Shown: positions 51,479 to 59,739, counted from the stretch's first letter. The stretch is 60,815 nucleotides of DNA from an uncultured Erysipelotrichaceae bacterium (GCA_902800025.1 CADCDA010000004.1:115365-176179), one strand, 5' to 3'. Notes: generated from the letters alone by a model not told the origin. Numbers and translations are program-made.

Positions 51479-52213
51479 ATGAAAACTCTACCAATAATCT
51501 TTAAATATGAAGATATAAAGGCATTTTATCCAAATGTAGGAGCCTTTTATGCTTTTGTTGATCGCGCTTCAAAGCGTGGAGAGCTTAAACAAATAAAAAG
51601 AGGGATATATGCACTAGTAAATCCATCTACTGGAAATATCTTTGCAACTAAATTCCAAATAGCAAGCCATCTATTTGATGATGCATATTTTTCATATCAT
51701 GAAGCTTTGGAATATTATGGGCTAGCCAATCAATCTTTTGTTTCATATTTTACTTATCTAACGCATGTATATGTTGATGATGTTGATTTTGAAGATGTGA
51801 TATATCATTCAAAAAAGAGTGGATATGATTTAGAAATAATTAACCGCATAAAAGAAGAAGGTGTTCGCGTTGTTTCTTTAGAACGCGCAATAGTGGATTC
51901 GATAGATTCTCCTTCTCTTGCGGGTGGTCTTGAAGAAATAGAATACGCTCTTAGCAATTGTCGTAGACTTAAAATGGATAAGATTGAGATGCTATTACAG
52001 CATTATGATAAATCATTCTTATATCAGAAAGTCGGGTACTTATTTGAAAAACACTTTGGCGAAGAAATACCGGAATCGTTTTATAAATTATGCTTATCTA
52101 AGACAGGCAACAAAATCAATTATTTTGAATCTAAGGTTGGCCACTCTAAATTAATACTTAAGTGGAAATTAATGGTGCCGTTAGAAAGGAGCATGCCAGA
52201 TGAATTATTCTAG
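51479..52213 (+). CDS. abiEi: AbiEi-family antitoxin
   Basis: A 244-residue protein with an N-terminal winged-helix region (VGAFYAFVDRASKRGELKQIKRGIYALV) and the AbiEi core with SYHEALEYYGL and VVSLERAIVDSID. In type IV AbiE systems this protein represses the operon and counteracts the toxin without binding it. The start is set at ATG 51479 by the adjacent promoter. It overlaps the toxin gene by 14 nt. No inverted operator pair of the classical AbiE type was recognised, although an inverted repeat lies ~110 bp upstream. Confidence 0.85.
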   Translation: MKTLPIIFKYEDIKAFYPNVGAFYAFVDRASKRGELKQIKRGIYALVNPSTGNIFATKFQIASHLFDDAYFSYHEALEYYGLANQSFVSYFTYLTHVYVDDVDFEDVIYHSKKSGYDLEIINRIKEEGVRVVSLERAIVDSIDSPSLAGGLEEIEYALSNCRRLKMDKIEMLLQHYDKSFLYQKVGYLFEKHFGEEIPESFYKLCLSKTGNKINYFESKVGHSKLILKWKLMVPLERSMPDELF

Positions 52214-53138
52214 AAAATATATTGAAGCATTAAACAAAGATAACAATTTTATTCAAAATAATCTTGAAAAAGTAGTTAGGCTTTTAGATGTTCTTAAATT
52301 TATATCCACTGAATTAGATCCATATGGGGATAAACTTGTTCTTAAAGGTGGTACCGCCATTAATTTGATGTATACCAATTTAGCAAGATTAAGCGTCGAT
52401 ATCGATTTAGATTATATTGGTTCACTTGATAAAGAAAAAGCTAGCCAAGATAGAGATATAATCATGGACGCTTTGGATAATTATATGCTTGGTGAAGACT
52501 ATGAGATTTCTTCTAAATCTAGAGGAAGTGTTATTTTAGCCAGTAGAACATATACATTTACCAATGCTTCTCATAATAAAGACAATATTAAAGTTGAAAT
52601 CAATTTTATTGATAGAATTCACATCGGTCCAAGCGTTAGAAGGAAAATTAATTACTTTGAAAAAGAAGTAATGGTGCAAACTCTCCTTCTAGAAGAACTA
52701 TTTGGAATGAAGATATGTGCTTTAATCGATAGAAGCAAACCAAGGGATCTATTCGATGTTAACAAATTAAAAAAGAACATGATGTTCATTGAAAAAGACA
52801 AATTACGAAAGATGACAGTGTTTTATTTGTCTTTAGATGGTATCTTTGATATTAACGAACATACATTTGATTCAATTAGAGCAATTGGCCAAGAAGACAT
52901 AAAAAAAGAATTACAGCCGGTCCTTGCTAAAGGAAACATGTTTGATTTAAAAGTCACAAAAGAAGAAGTCATTAAATTCTTGAAGGATTTGCTCGCACTT
53001 AGTGACAAAGAGAATAAATACCTAAAAGAATTCTCAAAAGGGAACTTTGACCCATATCTTTTATTTGAATCAGATGATGCTGAAAGAGCCGCTAAACATC
53101 CGATGGCTAAGTGGAGAGCCGCTAATCTTAAAAAATAA
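52200..53138 (+). CDS. abiEii: AbiEii-family nucleotidyltransferase toxin
   Basis: A 312-residue nucleotidyltransferase with LKGGTAINLMY and the metal-binding pair in LSVDIDLDY (D-x-D), followed by RIHIGPSVRRKI and KPRDLFDVNKL. AbiEii toxins modify tRNA 3' ends and halt growth during phage infection. All visible catalytic residues are intact. AAAGGAG lies upstream inside the antitoxin gene. Together with the antitoxin this is a complete type IV toxin-antitoxin/abortive infection pair. Confidence 0.9.
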   Translation: MNYSRKYIEALNKDNNFIQNNLEKVVRLLDVLKFISTELDPYGDKLVLKGGTAINLMYTNLARLSVDIDLDYIGSLDKEKASQDRDIIMDALDNYMLGEDYEISSKSRGSVILASRTYTFTNASHNKDNIKVEINFIDRIHIGPSVRRKINYFEKEVMVQTLLLEELFGMKICALIDRSKPRDLFDVNKLKKNMMFIEKDKLRKMTVFYLSLDGIFDINEHTFDSIRAIGQEDIKKELQPVLAKGNMFDLKVTKEEVIKFLKDLLALSDKENKYLKEFSKGNFDPYLLFESDDAERAAKHPMAKWRAANLKK

Positions 53139-53234
53139 TAGTGGTATCTATGGCGTATTCTAATAATCACTATGTTCCTCAATTCATCCACCAGCGCTTA
53201 ACGACTAATAGTTATTTCAAATTAATCAACGATT

Positions 53235-53260
53235 AAAAGAGTCAATTTGGCTCTTTTTAT
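53235..53260 (+). terminator. Terminator upstream of cstA
   Basis: AAAGAG-N9-CTCTTT followed by TTAT, ending the AbiE transcript. Confidence 0.65.
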
Positions 53261-53272
53261 CTTCTATTATTG

Positions 53273-53281
53273 TGATAGAAT
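53273..53281 (+). promoter_or_regulatory. Extended -10 promoter of cstA (leaderless)
   Basis: TGATAGAAT ends 9 nt before ATG 53291 with no ribosome site. Confidence 0.6.
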
Positions 53282-53290
53282 AAGAACACT

Positions 53291-54781
53291 ATGTGGACGT
53301 TTTTTATTGCCTTGGCCGTTTTGATCGGAGGATATCTTGTCTATTCTCGATTAAGCGAAAAGATCTTCGCTATCGATGATAGAAAAACACCTGCTATTGA
53401 TCATCCTGATGGTGTTGATATTCAACCTTTGCCAAAATGGAAAGCTTTTCTAATTGAATTATTAAATATCGCTGGTACTGGTCCGATATTTGGAGCGATA
53501 AGTGGTGCTTTATTTGGTCCAATTGTTTTTGTGTGGATTGTTTTAGGCTGTATTTTAGGTGGAGCAGTTCATGATTATTTTTCAGGAATGATATCCGTTA
53601 GAAATAATGGTGATTCTATTCCTCATATATCTCGTAAATATGGAGGAAGAATTGTCAATATCTTCTTAAGGATATTCTCTATTGTTTTACTAATATTAGT
53701 AACCGCTGTATTTGTGGTATCTCCATCTACTTTATTAAGCGAAATAACTTTAGGAGCGATGCCTGCTTGGTCATGGATGATTATTATCCTCGCTTATTAT
53801 TTATTAAGTGCGATTCTTCCAATCGATAAGATTATTGGTAAAGCATATCCAATATTTGGTGTTATTTTAATCATCATGGCTTTAGCGGTTATTGGAGGAA
53901 TTATGTTCCAACCAGGAAAATATCCAATGATCGAGTTAATTGGTCATTGTAAAGATTATTCCGCGATGCATGGAGATTTACCTTGGTGGCCATTTATGTT
54001 TGTCACTGTTGCCTGTGGGGCAGTTAGTGGATTTCACGCTACTCAATCACCAGTTATCGCTAAATGTATTAAAAGCGAAAAAGAAGGTCGACAAATCTTT
54101 TATGGAGCGATGGTGGCAGAAGGAATAATCGCTCTTATATGGGCAGCAGCCGCTATTGCGTTTTTCCAAACTGAAACACTAGATGGTTTTCATTTATTAA
54201 ATGATATTGGGGGCGGTAATTCTGTCTCTGTTAAACATATCGCTGAAGGGATATTAGGTCCTGTTGGAACTGTATTAGCGATTGTAGGAGTGGTGATATG
54301 CCCTATTACAAGTGGTGATACTGCTTTAAGAAGTTGTCGACTTATTATCGCGGAAGCTTTTAATTTTGATCAAAAGAAGATAGTAAATAGATTGATTATT
54401 ACGATTCCTTTATTCCTAGCGGTTGTGGGATTAAGTATATGGGATTTTGTGGATGTCCATAACTTTAATATATTGTGGCGGTGGTTTGCGTGGTCAAATC
54501 AAATTATCGCAGCGTTTACTTTGTGTATTATTACTATATATCTCTTTAAAGAAGGGAAATATAAGTGGGGATCTCTTATAAGTGCTTTACCAGCGTCATT
54601 TATGGTTGCGGTCACTATAACTTATATATTTGGTGAACCTAATATCGCTTTAGGAAAATATATCCCAATGCATATTGCTTATATCATTGGTGGTAGTGTC
54701 GCTTTTATATCACTCGTTGTTTATTTTGTTTTCTTGTTGAAATTCAAAATATTTAATAAACAAGAACAAGAAGCCTTATAG
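53291..54781 (+). CDS. cstA: Carbon starvation CstA-family transporter
   Basis: A 496-residue membrane protein with about thirteen helices and CstA signatures GTGPIFGAISGALFGP, VHDYFSGMISVRNNG and SGFHATQSPVIAKCI, plus CPITSGDTALRSCR. CstA proteins import peptides or pyruvate; the short form here lacks the extra C-terminal helices of E. coli CstA. It is monocistronic with a leaderless-type promoter, followed by a terminator at 54.9 kb. No LytS/LytT regulator is nearby. Confidence 0.93.
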   Translation: MWTFFIALAVLIGGYLVYSRLSEKIFAIDDRKTPAIDHPDGVDIQPLPKWKAFLIELLNIAGTGPIFGAISGALFGPIVFVWIVLGCILGGAVHDYFSGMISVRNNGDSIPHISRKYGGRIVNIFLRIFSIVLLILVTAVFVVSPSTLLSEITLGAMPAWSWMIIILAYYLLSAILPIDKIIGKAYPIFGVILIIMALAVIGGIMFQPGKYPMIELIGHCKDYSAMHGDLPWWPFMFVTVACGAVSGFHATQSPVIAKCIKSEKEGRQIFYGAMVAEGIIALIWAAAAIAFFQTETLDGFHLLNDIGGGNSVSVKHIAEGILGPVGTVLAIVGVVICPITSGDTALRSCRLIIAEAFNFDQKKIVNRLIITIPLFLAVVGLSIWDFVDVHNFNILWRWFAWSNQIIAAFTLCIITIYLFKEGKYKWGSLISALPASFMVAVTITYIFGEPNIALGKYIPMHIAYIIGGSVAFISLVVYFVFLLKFKIFNKQEQEAL

Positions 54782-54878
54782 ATTTCTTGGTGTGATACAA
54801 AAATATATAAGAAGATAATTGTTTCTTGCCTATACTTACTCATTTCGGTATCATTAAACACAATAAAAGAAAAAAATA

Positions 54879-54935
54879 ATGAAAGTATCTCCTTTCATCA
54901 TTTGTCCCCACTTCTAGTAAGCGGGGACTCTTTTT
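54879..54935 (+). terminator. Hairpin and terminator after cstA
   Basis: ATGAAAG/CTTTCAT hairpin (54879-54898), then GTCCCC-A-CTT / AAG-C-GGGGAC (54904-54928) followed by TCTTTTT. Confidence 0.8.
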
Positions 54936-54978
54936 GTGAAAAGTTTTTATCAAAATGTTAGCGATAAATATATACGCG

Positions 54979-55018
54979 TGCTATAATTCATTAAAGAGTT
55001 AGTTAGTCATGACTAACT
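54979..55018 (+). promoter_or_regulatory. Promoter with palindromic operator of the metal operon
   Basis: Extended -10 TGCTATAAT (54979-54987), with TTAGCG 18 nt upstream. Just after the expected start lies the 18-bp palindrome AGTTAGTCATGACTAACT (about 55000-55017). Its position is that of a repressor operator, and the TTAGT...ACTAA pattern is reminiscent of DtxR/MntR-type metal boxes. The regulator is inferred. Confidence 0.6.
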
Positions 55019-55064
55019 CAATGAAGTTATTACAAAGTAATATTATGACGAAAGGAGAAAGATT

Positions 55065-55265
55065 ATGAGCGTTAAAAGATTTAAATCCAAATTGGTTGAA
55101 CTAGTAATAGTGGGTATTATTTTGATGGTTTTAGGAATCGTTTCCTTCTTATTTGTGGTTATTAGTAACAGTAACTTATTATTCATTATCCCATCTTTAT
55201 TATTTGTCCTTATCGGTGGCACTTTTGTGTTCTTTGGTTATTCTCCTAGAAGAAAGGCCAGATAA
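55065..55265 (+). CDS. Small membrane protein of the metal operon
   Basis: A 66-residue protein with two hydrophobic helices (~10-28 and ~34-57) and basic ends (SVKRFKSK and SPRRKAR). AAAGGAG precedes the ATG. It is the first gene of an operon with an HMA protein and a ZIP transporter and lies 2 nt before the former. No metal-binding residues are visible. Function unknown. Confidence 0.7.
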   Translation: MSVKRFKSKLVELVIVGIILMVLGIVSFLFVVISNSNLLFIIPSLLFVLIGGTFVFFGYSPRRKAR

Positions 55266-55267
55266 GT

Positions 55268-55492
55268 ATGTTTATTTATAAACTAGAAATCCACGGGATG
55301 GGTTGTGGGATGTGTGAAGCCCATATCAATAATGAAATTAGAAAAAACTTTGATGTCAAAAAAGTGAAGTCTAGAAGACGTAAGAATGAAACAATCATTG
55401 TTTCTAAAAACGAATTAGATGAGAAAAGAATCAAAGAAGTCATAGATGAAACAGGCTATGAACTGAAAGGAATCGAAAGAAAGGAGAAATAA
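55268..55492 (+). CDS. Heavy-metal-associated (HMA) domain protein
   Basis: A 74-residue ferredoxin-like domain with the metal-binding loop GMGCGMCEAHI (M-x-C-x-x-C) and a basic middle (VKSRRRKNETI). Such proteins are copper chaperones (CopZ) or act with other soft metals. Being between a small membrane protein and a ZIP transporter, rather than with a P-type ATPase, is unusual; it may sense or pass metal in the same circuit. Confidence 0.85.
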   Translation: MFIYKLEIHGMGCGMCEAHINNEIRKNFDVKKVKSRRRKNETIIVSKNELDEKRIKEVIDETGYELKGIERKEK

Positions 55493-55495
55493 ATT

Positions 55496-56287
55496 ATGAG
55501 CGACTATGTTTATGCGATTATCGGCATTAGTGTTATTTTCGCATGCACAACTTTAGGCGCCTTAACTGTTTTTCTTTTTAAAAAGAGCATCTCTAATAAG
55601 CTAAACAGAATCTTTATCGGATTTGCTGCTGGGGTGATGTTCTCGGCTTCTTTCTTTTCTTTAATTAAGCCAGCGTTAGACACGGAAGTATCTTATATGC
55701 CAACTTGGGGAGTGGTCGCTATTTCGATTTTATTAGGGGCCGGCTTTTTATGGGGTATCGATAAAATCGTTCCTCATTTCCATGTTGGGGAAAATGAAAA
55801 TGAAGGTTTACCAAGTCGAGGCTTATCAAAAACGAGCAAGATGTTTTTGGCGGTGACGATCCATAATGTTCCTGAAGGATTATCAGTTGGTATCGCTTTT
55901 GGTGTTGCATTAGCAAATCCAAATAATCACGCGTTACTTGTCGGAGCGTTATTACTCGCTTTGGGTATCGGTATACAAAATATTCCAGAAGGTGCTGTAG
56001 TGGCGTTACCAATAAAAGGAGAAACCGGTTCTTCTTTTAAAGCTTTCTTATTTGGAACGTTTTCAGGAGCGGTTGAACCAATCGCTGCAGTTATCGGTTT
56101 ATTCTTAGCGATGCAAATCCAATCAATTATGCCTTGGGCTTTGGCCTTTGCGGCAGGATGTATGATTTATGTTGTTGGAGAAGAAATGATTCCAGAGATG
56201 AAAGGGGAAGAACACGACCATTTCGGAGTTTGGTCATTCGTCTTTGGATTTATTGTGATGCTGATACTGGACTGCATTCAGTTTTAA
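55496..56287 (+). CDS. ZIP-family metal transporter
   Basis: A 263-residue membrane protein with eight helices. The paired metal-site motifs of ZIP carriers are HNVPEGLSVGIAFG (helix 4) and QNIPEGAVVALP (helix 5), where His-to-Gln in the second resembles the GufA/ZIP11-like bacterial branch. ZIP proteins move Zn2+, Mn2+ or Fe2+ into the cytoplasm. AAAGGAG site; last gene of the palindrome-controlled operon. Metal identity unresolved. Confidence 0.92.
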   Translation: MSDYVYAIIGISVIFACTTLGALTVFLFKKSISNKLNRIFIGFAAGVMFSASFFSLIKPALDTEVSYMPTWGVVAISILLGAGFLWGIDKIVPHFHVGENENEGLPSRGLSKTSKMFLAVTIHNVPEGLSVGIAFGVALANPNNHALLVGALLLALGIGIQNIPEGAVVALPIKGETGSSFKAFLFGTFSGAVEPIAAVIGLFLAMQIQSIMPWALAFAAGCMIYVVGEEMIPEMKGEEHDHFGVWSFVFGFIVMLILDCIQF

Positions 56288-56288
56288 A

Positions 56289-56311
56289 AAAAGCGGCTAC
56301 TTGCCGCTTTT
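56289..56311. terminator. Bidirectional terminator between ZIP and Nudix genes
   Basis: AAAAGCGGC-TACTT-GCCGCTTTT, a 9-bp stem; it overlaps the last codons of the Nudix gene. Confidence 0.9.
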
Positions 56312-56746
56312 CAAATCTTTTAAGATTTGTTTGTTCCTTATCGACATCTTATTAGGAACTTCATCAATCTTATAGAACTTTAATCTTTTAACTTCACTTT
56401 GTTCTGGTTTCATCTCTCCGTGATATTTATGACATAGATATACGAGATCCACTCCATATATTTCATCACCATTGAAATAGACATAGTGAGTTATTTCTCC
56501 GGAATACACTTTGAAGAGTTCTAATTCATCAGCGATTAACCCTGTCTCTTCTAATAGTTCTCTTTTGGCAGCCTCTTCCGCGCTTTCTTTTAAGTCAATT
56601 GAGCCACCAGGGAAATCAAAATAACCATCATCACTTCTCTCTTCTAAAAGAATCTCACCTTGTTCATTAAAAAGAACGACAACAGAGTGAGGTAACACTA
56701 GTGGCATATGGTTAGTTCTTTTTCTTAATTCTTCAATGTATCCCAT
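56297..56746 (-). CDS. Nudix hydrolase
   Basis: A 149-residue protein with a complete Nudix box, GGSIDLKESAEEAAKRE followed by LLEETG (G-x5-E-x7-R-E-x2-E-E-x-G). It is preceded by VLFNEQGEILLEERSDDGYFDFPGG, typical of broad-specificity NTP/ADP-sugar pyrophosphatases. AAGGAG lies before the ATG. Last gene of the ManA-esterase-DUF4886-Nudix operon. The substrate is unknown. Confidence 0.92.
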   Translation of the reverse strand: MGYIEELRKRTNHMPLVLPHSVVVLFNEQGEILLEERSDDGYFDFPGGSIDLKESAEEAAKRELLEETGLIADELELFKVYSGEITHYVYFNGDEIYGVDLVYLCHKYHGEMKPEQSEVKRLKFYKIDEVPNKMSIRNKQILKDLKSGK

Positions 56747-56748
56747 AG

Positions 56749-57522
56749 TTATCTCCTTGTGACTTCTAATGGTTTATTTATTGCGTCTACGACACATTTC
56801 TTATATATCTCGATAGTGGCCTCATCAATTTCCACTGGGTGGAACTTAACTTTAGAGATGTCTTTACCGGTTATTGCCATTACTGCGGTTAAACCCGCAA
56901 GAAACCTACCGAATTGATATGATAGATGGAATCCATCACGGAAAAGAAACTTGTCTTCAAGATATTCTCTAACGTTTATATTCGCGGTTCCATTAGGAAT
57001 GATTTTGACAAAGTCCTTATTTGGAACGATATATTCTTTAACGTTATTGACGATTGATTCATACATGTATTTAGAATCACTACGATATTCTTTCGCGAAT
57101 ACTTCAAGATCACTATAGTGAGGATACGCCCAAGTCATGTTCCAGATGAACTCTACATCTTTATTTGCGAGTTCTTTTATGAGTTTTACAAGAATTTCAA
57201 TATTTTCTAATCCATGAGGAAGACCGCTATAGAAGCTGGATTGTTGAAGGACGATATAGTCCCATCTTTGACTAACGATGAACTCATTAGCGGATACATC
57301 ATATTTTGTATCCCATTGTTGAGTTTTTTCATTATAAATACGAAGTTCATACGCTTTTAAGTTGTTAACTATGTTATTGATATGCTTATTGATATCACAA
57401 CCACCGATATAGAGGTTGTACATATCTAAATCATAGCCAACTTCTTTAGCGATTTCTGGCATGTATTGAATGGTGTCATCAGCGAATGAATTCGCTAAAA
57501 AGAGGATTGATAATTTTTTCAT
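56749..57522 (-). CDS. DUF4886 SGNH-like hydrolase
   Basis: A 257-residue cytoplasmic protein with the DUF4886 layout: FLANSFADDTIQYMPEIAKEVG (Ser in block I), LYIGGCDINKHI (block with Gly), WDYIVLQQSS, and a final FRDGFHLSYQFGRFLAG with the D-x-x-H pair. The family is related to SGNH esterases and is found in polysaccharide utilisation contexts. It overlaps the alpha/beta hydrolase gene by 4 nt. There is no signal peptide, so it acts on imported or internal ester substrates. Confidence 0.82.
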   Translation of the reverse strand: MKKLSILFLANSFADDTIQYMPEIAKEVGYDLDMYNLYIGGCDINKHINNIVNNLKAYELRIYNEKTQQWDTKYDVSANEFIVSQRWDYIVLQQSSFYSGLPHGLENIEILVKLIKELANKDVEFIWNMTWAYPHYSDLEVFAKEYRSDSKYMYESIVNNVKEYIVPNKDFVKIIPNGTANINVREYLEDKFLFRDGFHLSYQFGRFLAGLTAVMAITGKDISKVKFHPVEIDEATIEIYKKCVVDAINKPLEVTRR

Positions 57523-58256
57523 TTTCTAGTCATCCATTTCACTAACTCTTTGACATAAGGATATTCATCATCGATATCTTTCTTACAAGATCCATCAACG
57601 TGATTACCTTCTAACTCTAATTTTGTGATATCCGCGTTAGGGCTATAGAACTTTACGAGATTATAAAGCATGATGTTTTGTTCTTTTCTATTTAACATAT
57701 CGTTTGAGTAGTAGATAAGTAGAAGTGGAGGAACGTCGTTATCTTTAGTGACATAGTACATTGGACCAATCTTTGTGATTCTTTGTAGCCAAGGATCGAT
57801 TCCATATTCAAGTTTTTGAACATTGAAGTGGTCATTCATTTGTCCAGAATCAGAAACATAGCCTTTGATATCTTTTGGTGATAGTCTTACTGTTTCTAAG
57901 TATTCTTTATTTAAAGCGAGCATTGTAACGATATATGCACCTGCGGATTGACCTGAAAGGTAGATGTTATCTTTTGAACCATGATACTCTTCAATATGGT
58001 CATAGATATATTTAACTGCTTTTGCCGCTTCTATTAAGTAGATAGGAAACTTAGTGTTTGGGTATAAGGAATAGTTAACGTTCACCATTAGGTAGTTTTT
58101 GTTACATAAATGAATCATTAAATCGTCGACATCGGTTTTGTCCCCTTCCACTAATCCGCCTCCATGGAAGTGAACGAAAGTGGCCTCAACTTTTTCAGGG
58201 ACAAAGATGTCGAGGTGTAAATTAGGAAGATATTCGATATTTCTAATGATTTTCAT
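57519..58256 (-). CDS. Alpha/beta hydrolase (HSL-like esterase)
   Basis: A 245-residue cytoplasmic esterase. HFHGGGLVEGDKTD forms the oxyanion hole, GQSAGAY carries the nucleophile Ser, and the C-terminal GNHVDGS supplies the His. The family includes acetyl-xylan/carbohydrate esterases and bile or lipid esterases. Its stop and start overlap neighbours (1 nt with manA, 4 nt with DUF4886), so the three are a tight operon, plausibly removing acyl groups from sugars. Confidence 0.85.
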   Translation of the reverse strand: MKIIRNIEYLPNLHLDIFVPEKVEATFVHFHGGGLVEGDKTDVDDLMIHLCNKNYLMVNVNYSLYPNTKFPIYLIEAAKAVKYIYDHIEEYHGSKDNIYLSGQSAGAYIVTMLALNKEYLETVRLSPKDIKGYVSDSGQMNDHFNVQKLEYGIDPWLQRITKIGPMYYVTKDNDVPPLLLIYYSNDMLNRKEQNIMLYNLVKFYSPNADITKLELEGNHVDGSCKKDIDDEYPYVKELVKWMTRK

Positions 58257-59158
58257 TATTTGTTTAAATAGGAAAGGATAATTGTGCCTTTACCTTTAAT
58301 AACGCATTTCTTTCCATAAGGAAGGAAGAAGGTATCGTATATTTTATAATCGATATCATTTACTTTTCCTTCTCCTTCAATAAAGGTGAAAGACATAAAT
58401 GAATCTTTATTTGCTTCTAAAGTTAATTCTTTATTAATATTGATTTTTTCAACTTGGAAATATGGTGTATCTCCAATTTTATTGGAGTTATTGTTTTCTT
58501 CTCGATGATATTTATTTAGATTTATGACATCTAACGCTTTATCGATATTGAGCTCTCTTTTATTTCCAAACTTATCGGTGCGGTCATAATCATATAAACG
58601 ATATGTAAGGTTACTATTTTGTTGGATTTCAATTAGTTGAACCCCTTTTCCTATCGCGTGGATTGTTCCACTTTTAATAAGAAAATAGTCTCCTCTTTTA
58701 ACTGGGAAGAAATTAAGAGCGTCTAAGATCTTTCCGTTTCTAAGAAGTTCTTCAATTTCTTTTTTAGAATAATCTCTTTTTAATCCGACATATAGTCCAG
58801 CGCCTGGTTCATTATCTAAGATGTACCACATCTCAGTCTTGCCATATGAATTTTCGTTTTTTAAAGCATATTCATCACTTGGGTGAACTTGAATTGAGAG
58901 GTTTTCTTTTGCGTCTATGAGTTTGATGAGCAAAGGAAAATAAGGGAATCTTTTTGATACTGGTCCAATATCGTCATTATCAATTGCGTTATCTAATCTT
59001 AGATTTAAAGAAGGGATATAACTACTATCAGAGTCTCTAACAGACAGTTCCCATAATTCAGAAAGGATTCCTTCTCCTTTACCGTATTTAGTGAAGTAAC
59101 TACCTCCCCAAATATAGTCTTTAATTGCAGGTTTTAATTTCACAACTTCTTTTAACAT
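58256..59158 (-). CDS. manA: Mannose-6-phosphate isomerase, class I
   Basis: A 300-residue zinc enzyme converting mannose 6-phosphate to fructose 6-phosphate. The metal-site signature NLSIQVHPSDEYA (His plus neighbouring Glu of KTEMWYIL) and the later KSGTIHAIGKGVQLIEIQQNSNLTYRLYDYDR are present. It is the short Firmicutes form. A TATAAT (59182-59177) lies 18 nt before the ATG. First gene of an operon with two esterase-like hydrolases and a Nudix enzyme, consistent with use of acylated mannose-containing material. Confidence 0.94.
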   Translation of the reverse strand: MLKEVVKLKPAIKDYIWGGSYFTKYGKGEGILSELWELSVRDSDSSYIPSLNLRLDNAIDNDDIGPVSKRFPYFPLLIKLIDAKENLSIQVHPSDEYALKNENSYGKTEMWYILDNEPGAGLYVGLKRDYSKKEIEELLRNGKILDALNFFPVKRGDYFLIKSGTIHAIGKGVQLIEIQQNSNLTYRLYDYDRTDKFGNKRELNIDKALDVINLNKYHREENNNSNKIGDTPYFQVEKININKELTLEANKDSFMSFTFIEGEGKVNDIDYKIYDTFFLPYGKKCVIKGKGTIILSYLNK

Positions 59159-59275
59159 AAGTTTTATCTCTTTCTCATTATACTCGTTTTATTTTATCTA
59201 CATTTAGAAAATGATTAAGAGAATAGTGGTGAAACAAGTGGTGAAACAAATAAACAAGATATTGATATAAGGGTA

Positions 59276-59388
59276 GTGTGGTGGTCTACCTTTTTATTAG
59301 CCGCTAGCGAGGGAGTTCCCCTCTTTACTTTTATCTACACTATGTTAATATATAGTTGGTTTGGTGCTCCCTCGTGGGAGCTTTTTTC
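59276..59388 (+). ncRNA. Candidate antisense (antitoxin) RNA
   Basis: Promoter TGATATAAG ends at about 59271, and the intrinsic terminator GCTCCC-TCGT-GGGAGC with T6 ends at 59387. CGAGGGAG (59308-59315) is complementary to CTCCCTCG (59367-59374), and TAGTGT (about 59275-59280) to ACACTA (59337-59342), so the RNA folds extensively. It converges on the minus-strand hydrophobic-peptide gene and overlaps its 3' UTR, as in TxpA/RatA-type type I systems. No protein is predicted from it. Confidence 0.5.
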
Positions 59389-59449
59389 ATCTCTTAAGGA
59401 GGAGACCTACAACAACTAAGAGAACAATTAATAGAACTAAAAGCTCCAT
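59387..59449 (-). CDS. 20-residue hydrophobic peptide, candidate type I toxin
   Basis: Reads MELLVLL...GLLLKR: one acidic residue after Met, about sixteen consecutive Leu/Val/Ile/Gly, then Lys-Arg and stop, the shape of type I toxin membrane peptides. AAAGGA (59461-59456) is six bases from ATG 59449; an ATG two codons earlier has no spacing. The upstream 46-codon frame from 59534 overlaps it out of frame. The stop codon abuts the terminator of the convergent RNA. The length is too short for standard gene finders. Confidence 0.55.
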   Translation of the reverse strand: MELLVLLIVLLVVVGLLLKR

Positions 59450-59516
59450 AACCATTCCTTTCTTCGTTAACATAGAAAGAAAAAGTAATTCGGAGAACAC
59501 CTCTTATAGACGTCTC

Positions 59517-59632
59517 CATAAAAAGGCCCCTCATATTAATAAGAGGAAAAAAATCGCGATTTTTTAAAAATTTTCTTCAACTTTTTTCTAAAGATATACG
59601 TTAATTATATTAATTATTTTTTTGATATTTTT
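59517..59632 (-). repeat. Leader homologous to the RhuM leader, copy 2
   Basis: On the minus strand the order TAATTAATATAATTAA, A/T tracts, CCTCTTATTAATATGAGGGG, then ATGAGGGGCCTTTTTATG matches the RhuM leader at 19204-19316, including the MRGLFM-coding stretch. Here it leads into the hydrophobic-peptide locus. It includes the perfect palindrome AAAAAATCGCGATTTTTT. Confidence 0.7.
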
Positions 59633-59675
59633 ATTTGACGGTTTTAACGAATTGCAATAAAGAGGACAACAAGTT

Positions 59676-59721
59676 GTTTACTACATGCGCCAACAGTTTA
59701 CAAATCCATTGCGTTGTTTAC
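59676..59721 (+). promoter_or_regulatory. Three GTTTAC sites at exact 20-bp spacing
   Basis: GTTTAC at 59676, 59696 and 59716; the outer two extend to GTTGTTTACTA. Helical phasing and location immediately upstream of the esterase -10 suggest a cooperative activator or repressor site. Confidence 0.6.
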
Positions 59722-59733
59722 TAAAACTAGGGC

Positions 59734-59739
59734 TAAAAT
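59734..59739 (+). promoter_or_regulatory. -10 of the lipoprotein esterase gene (leaderless)
   Basis: TAAAAT ends 6 nt before ATG 59746, so transcription would start at the ATG; there is no ribosome site. Confidence 0.55.

Noticed and set aside
59361-59567. 68-residue basic protein on the plus strand
   Set aside because: It lies across a strong terminator and antisense to the hydrophobic-peptide gene, has no ribosome site, and has a composition typical of a chance frame.
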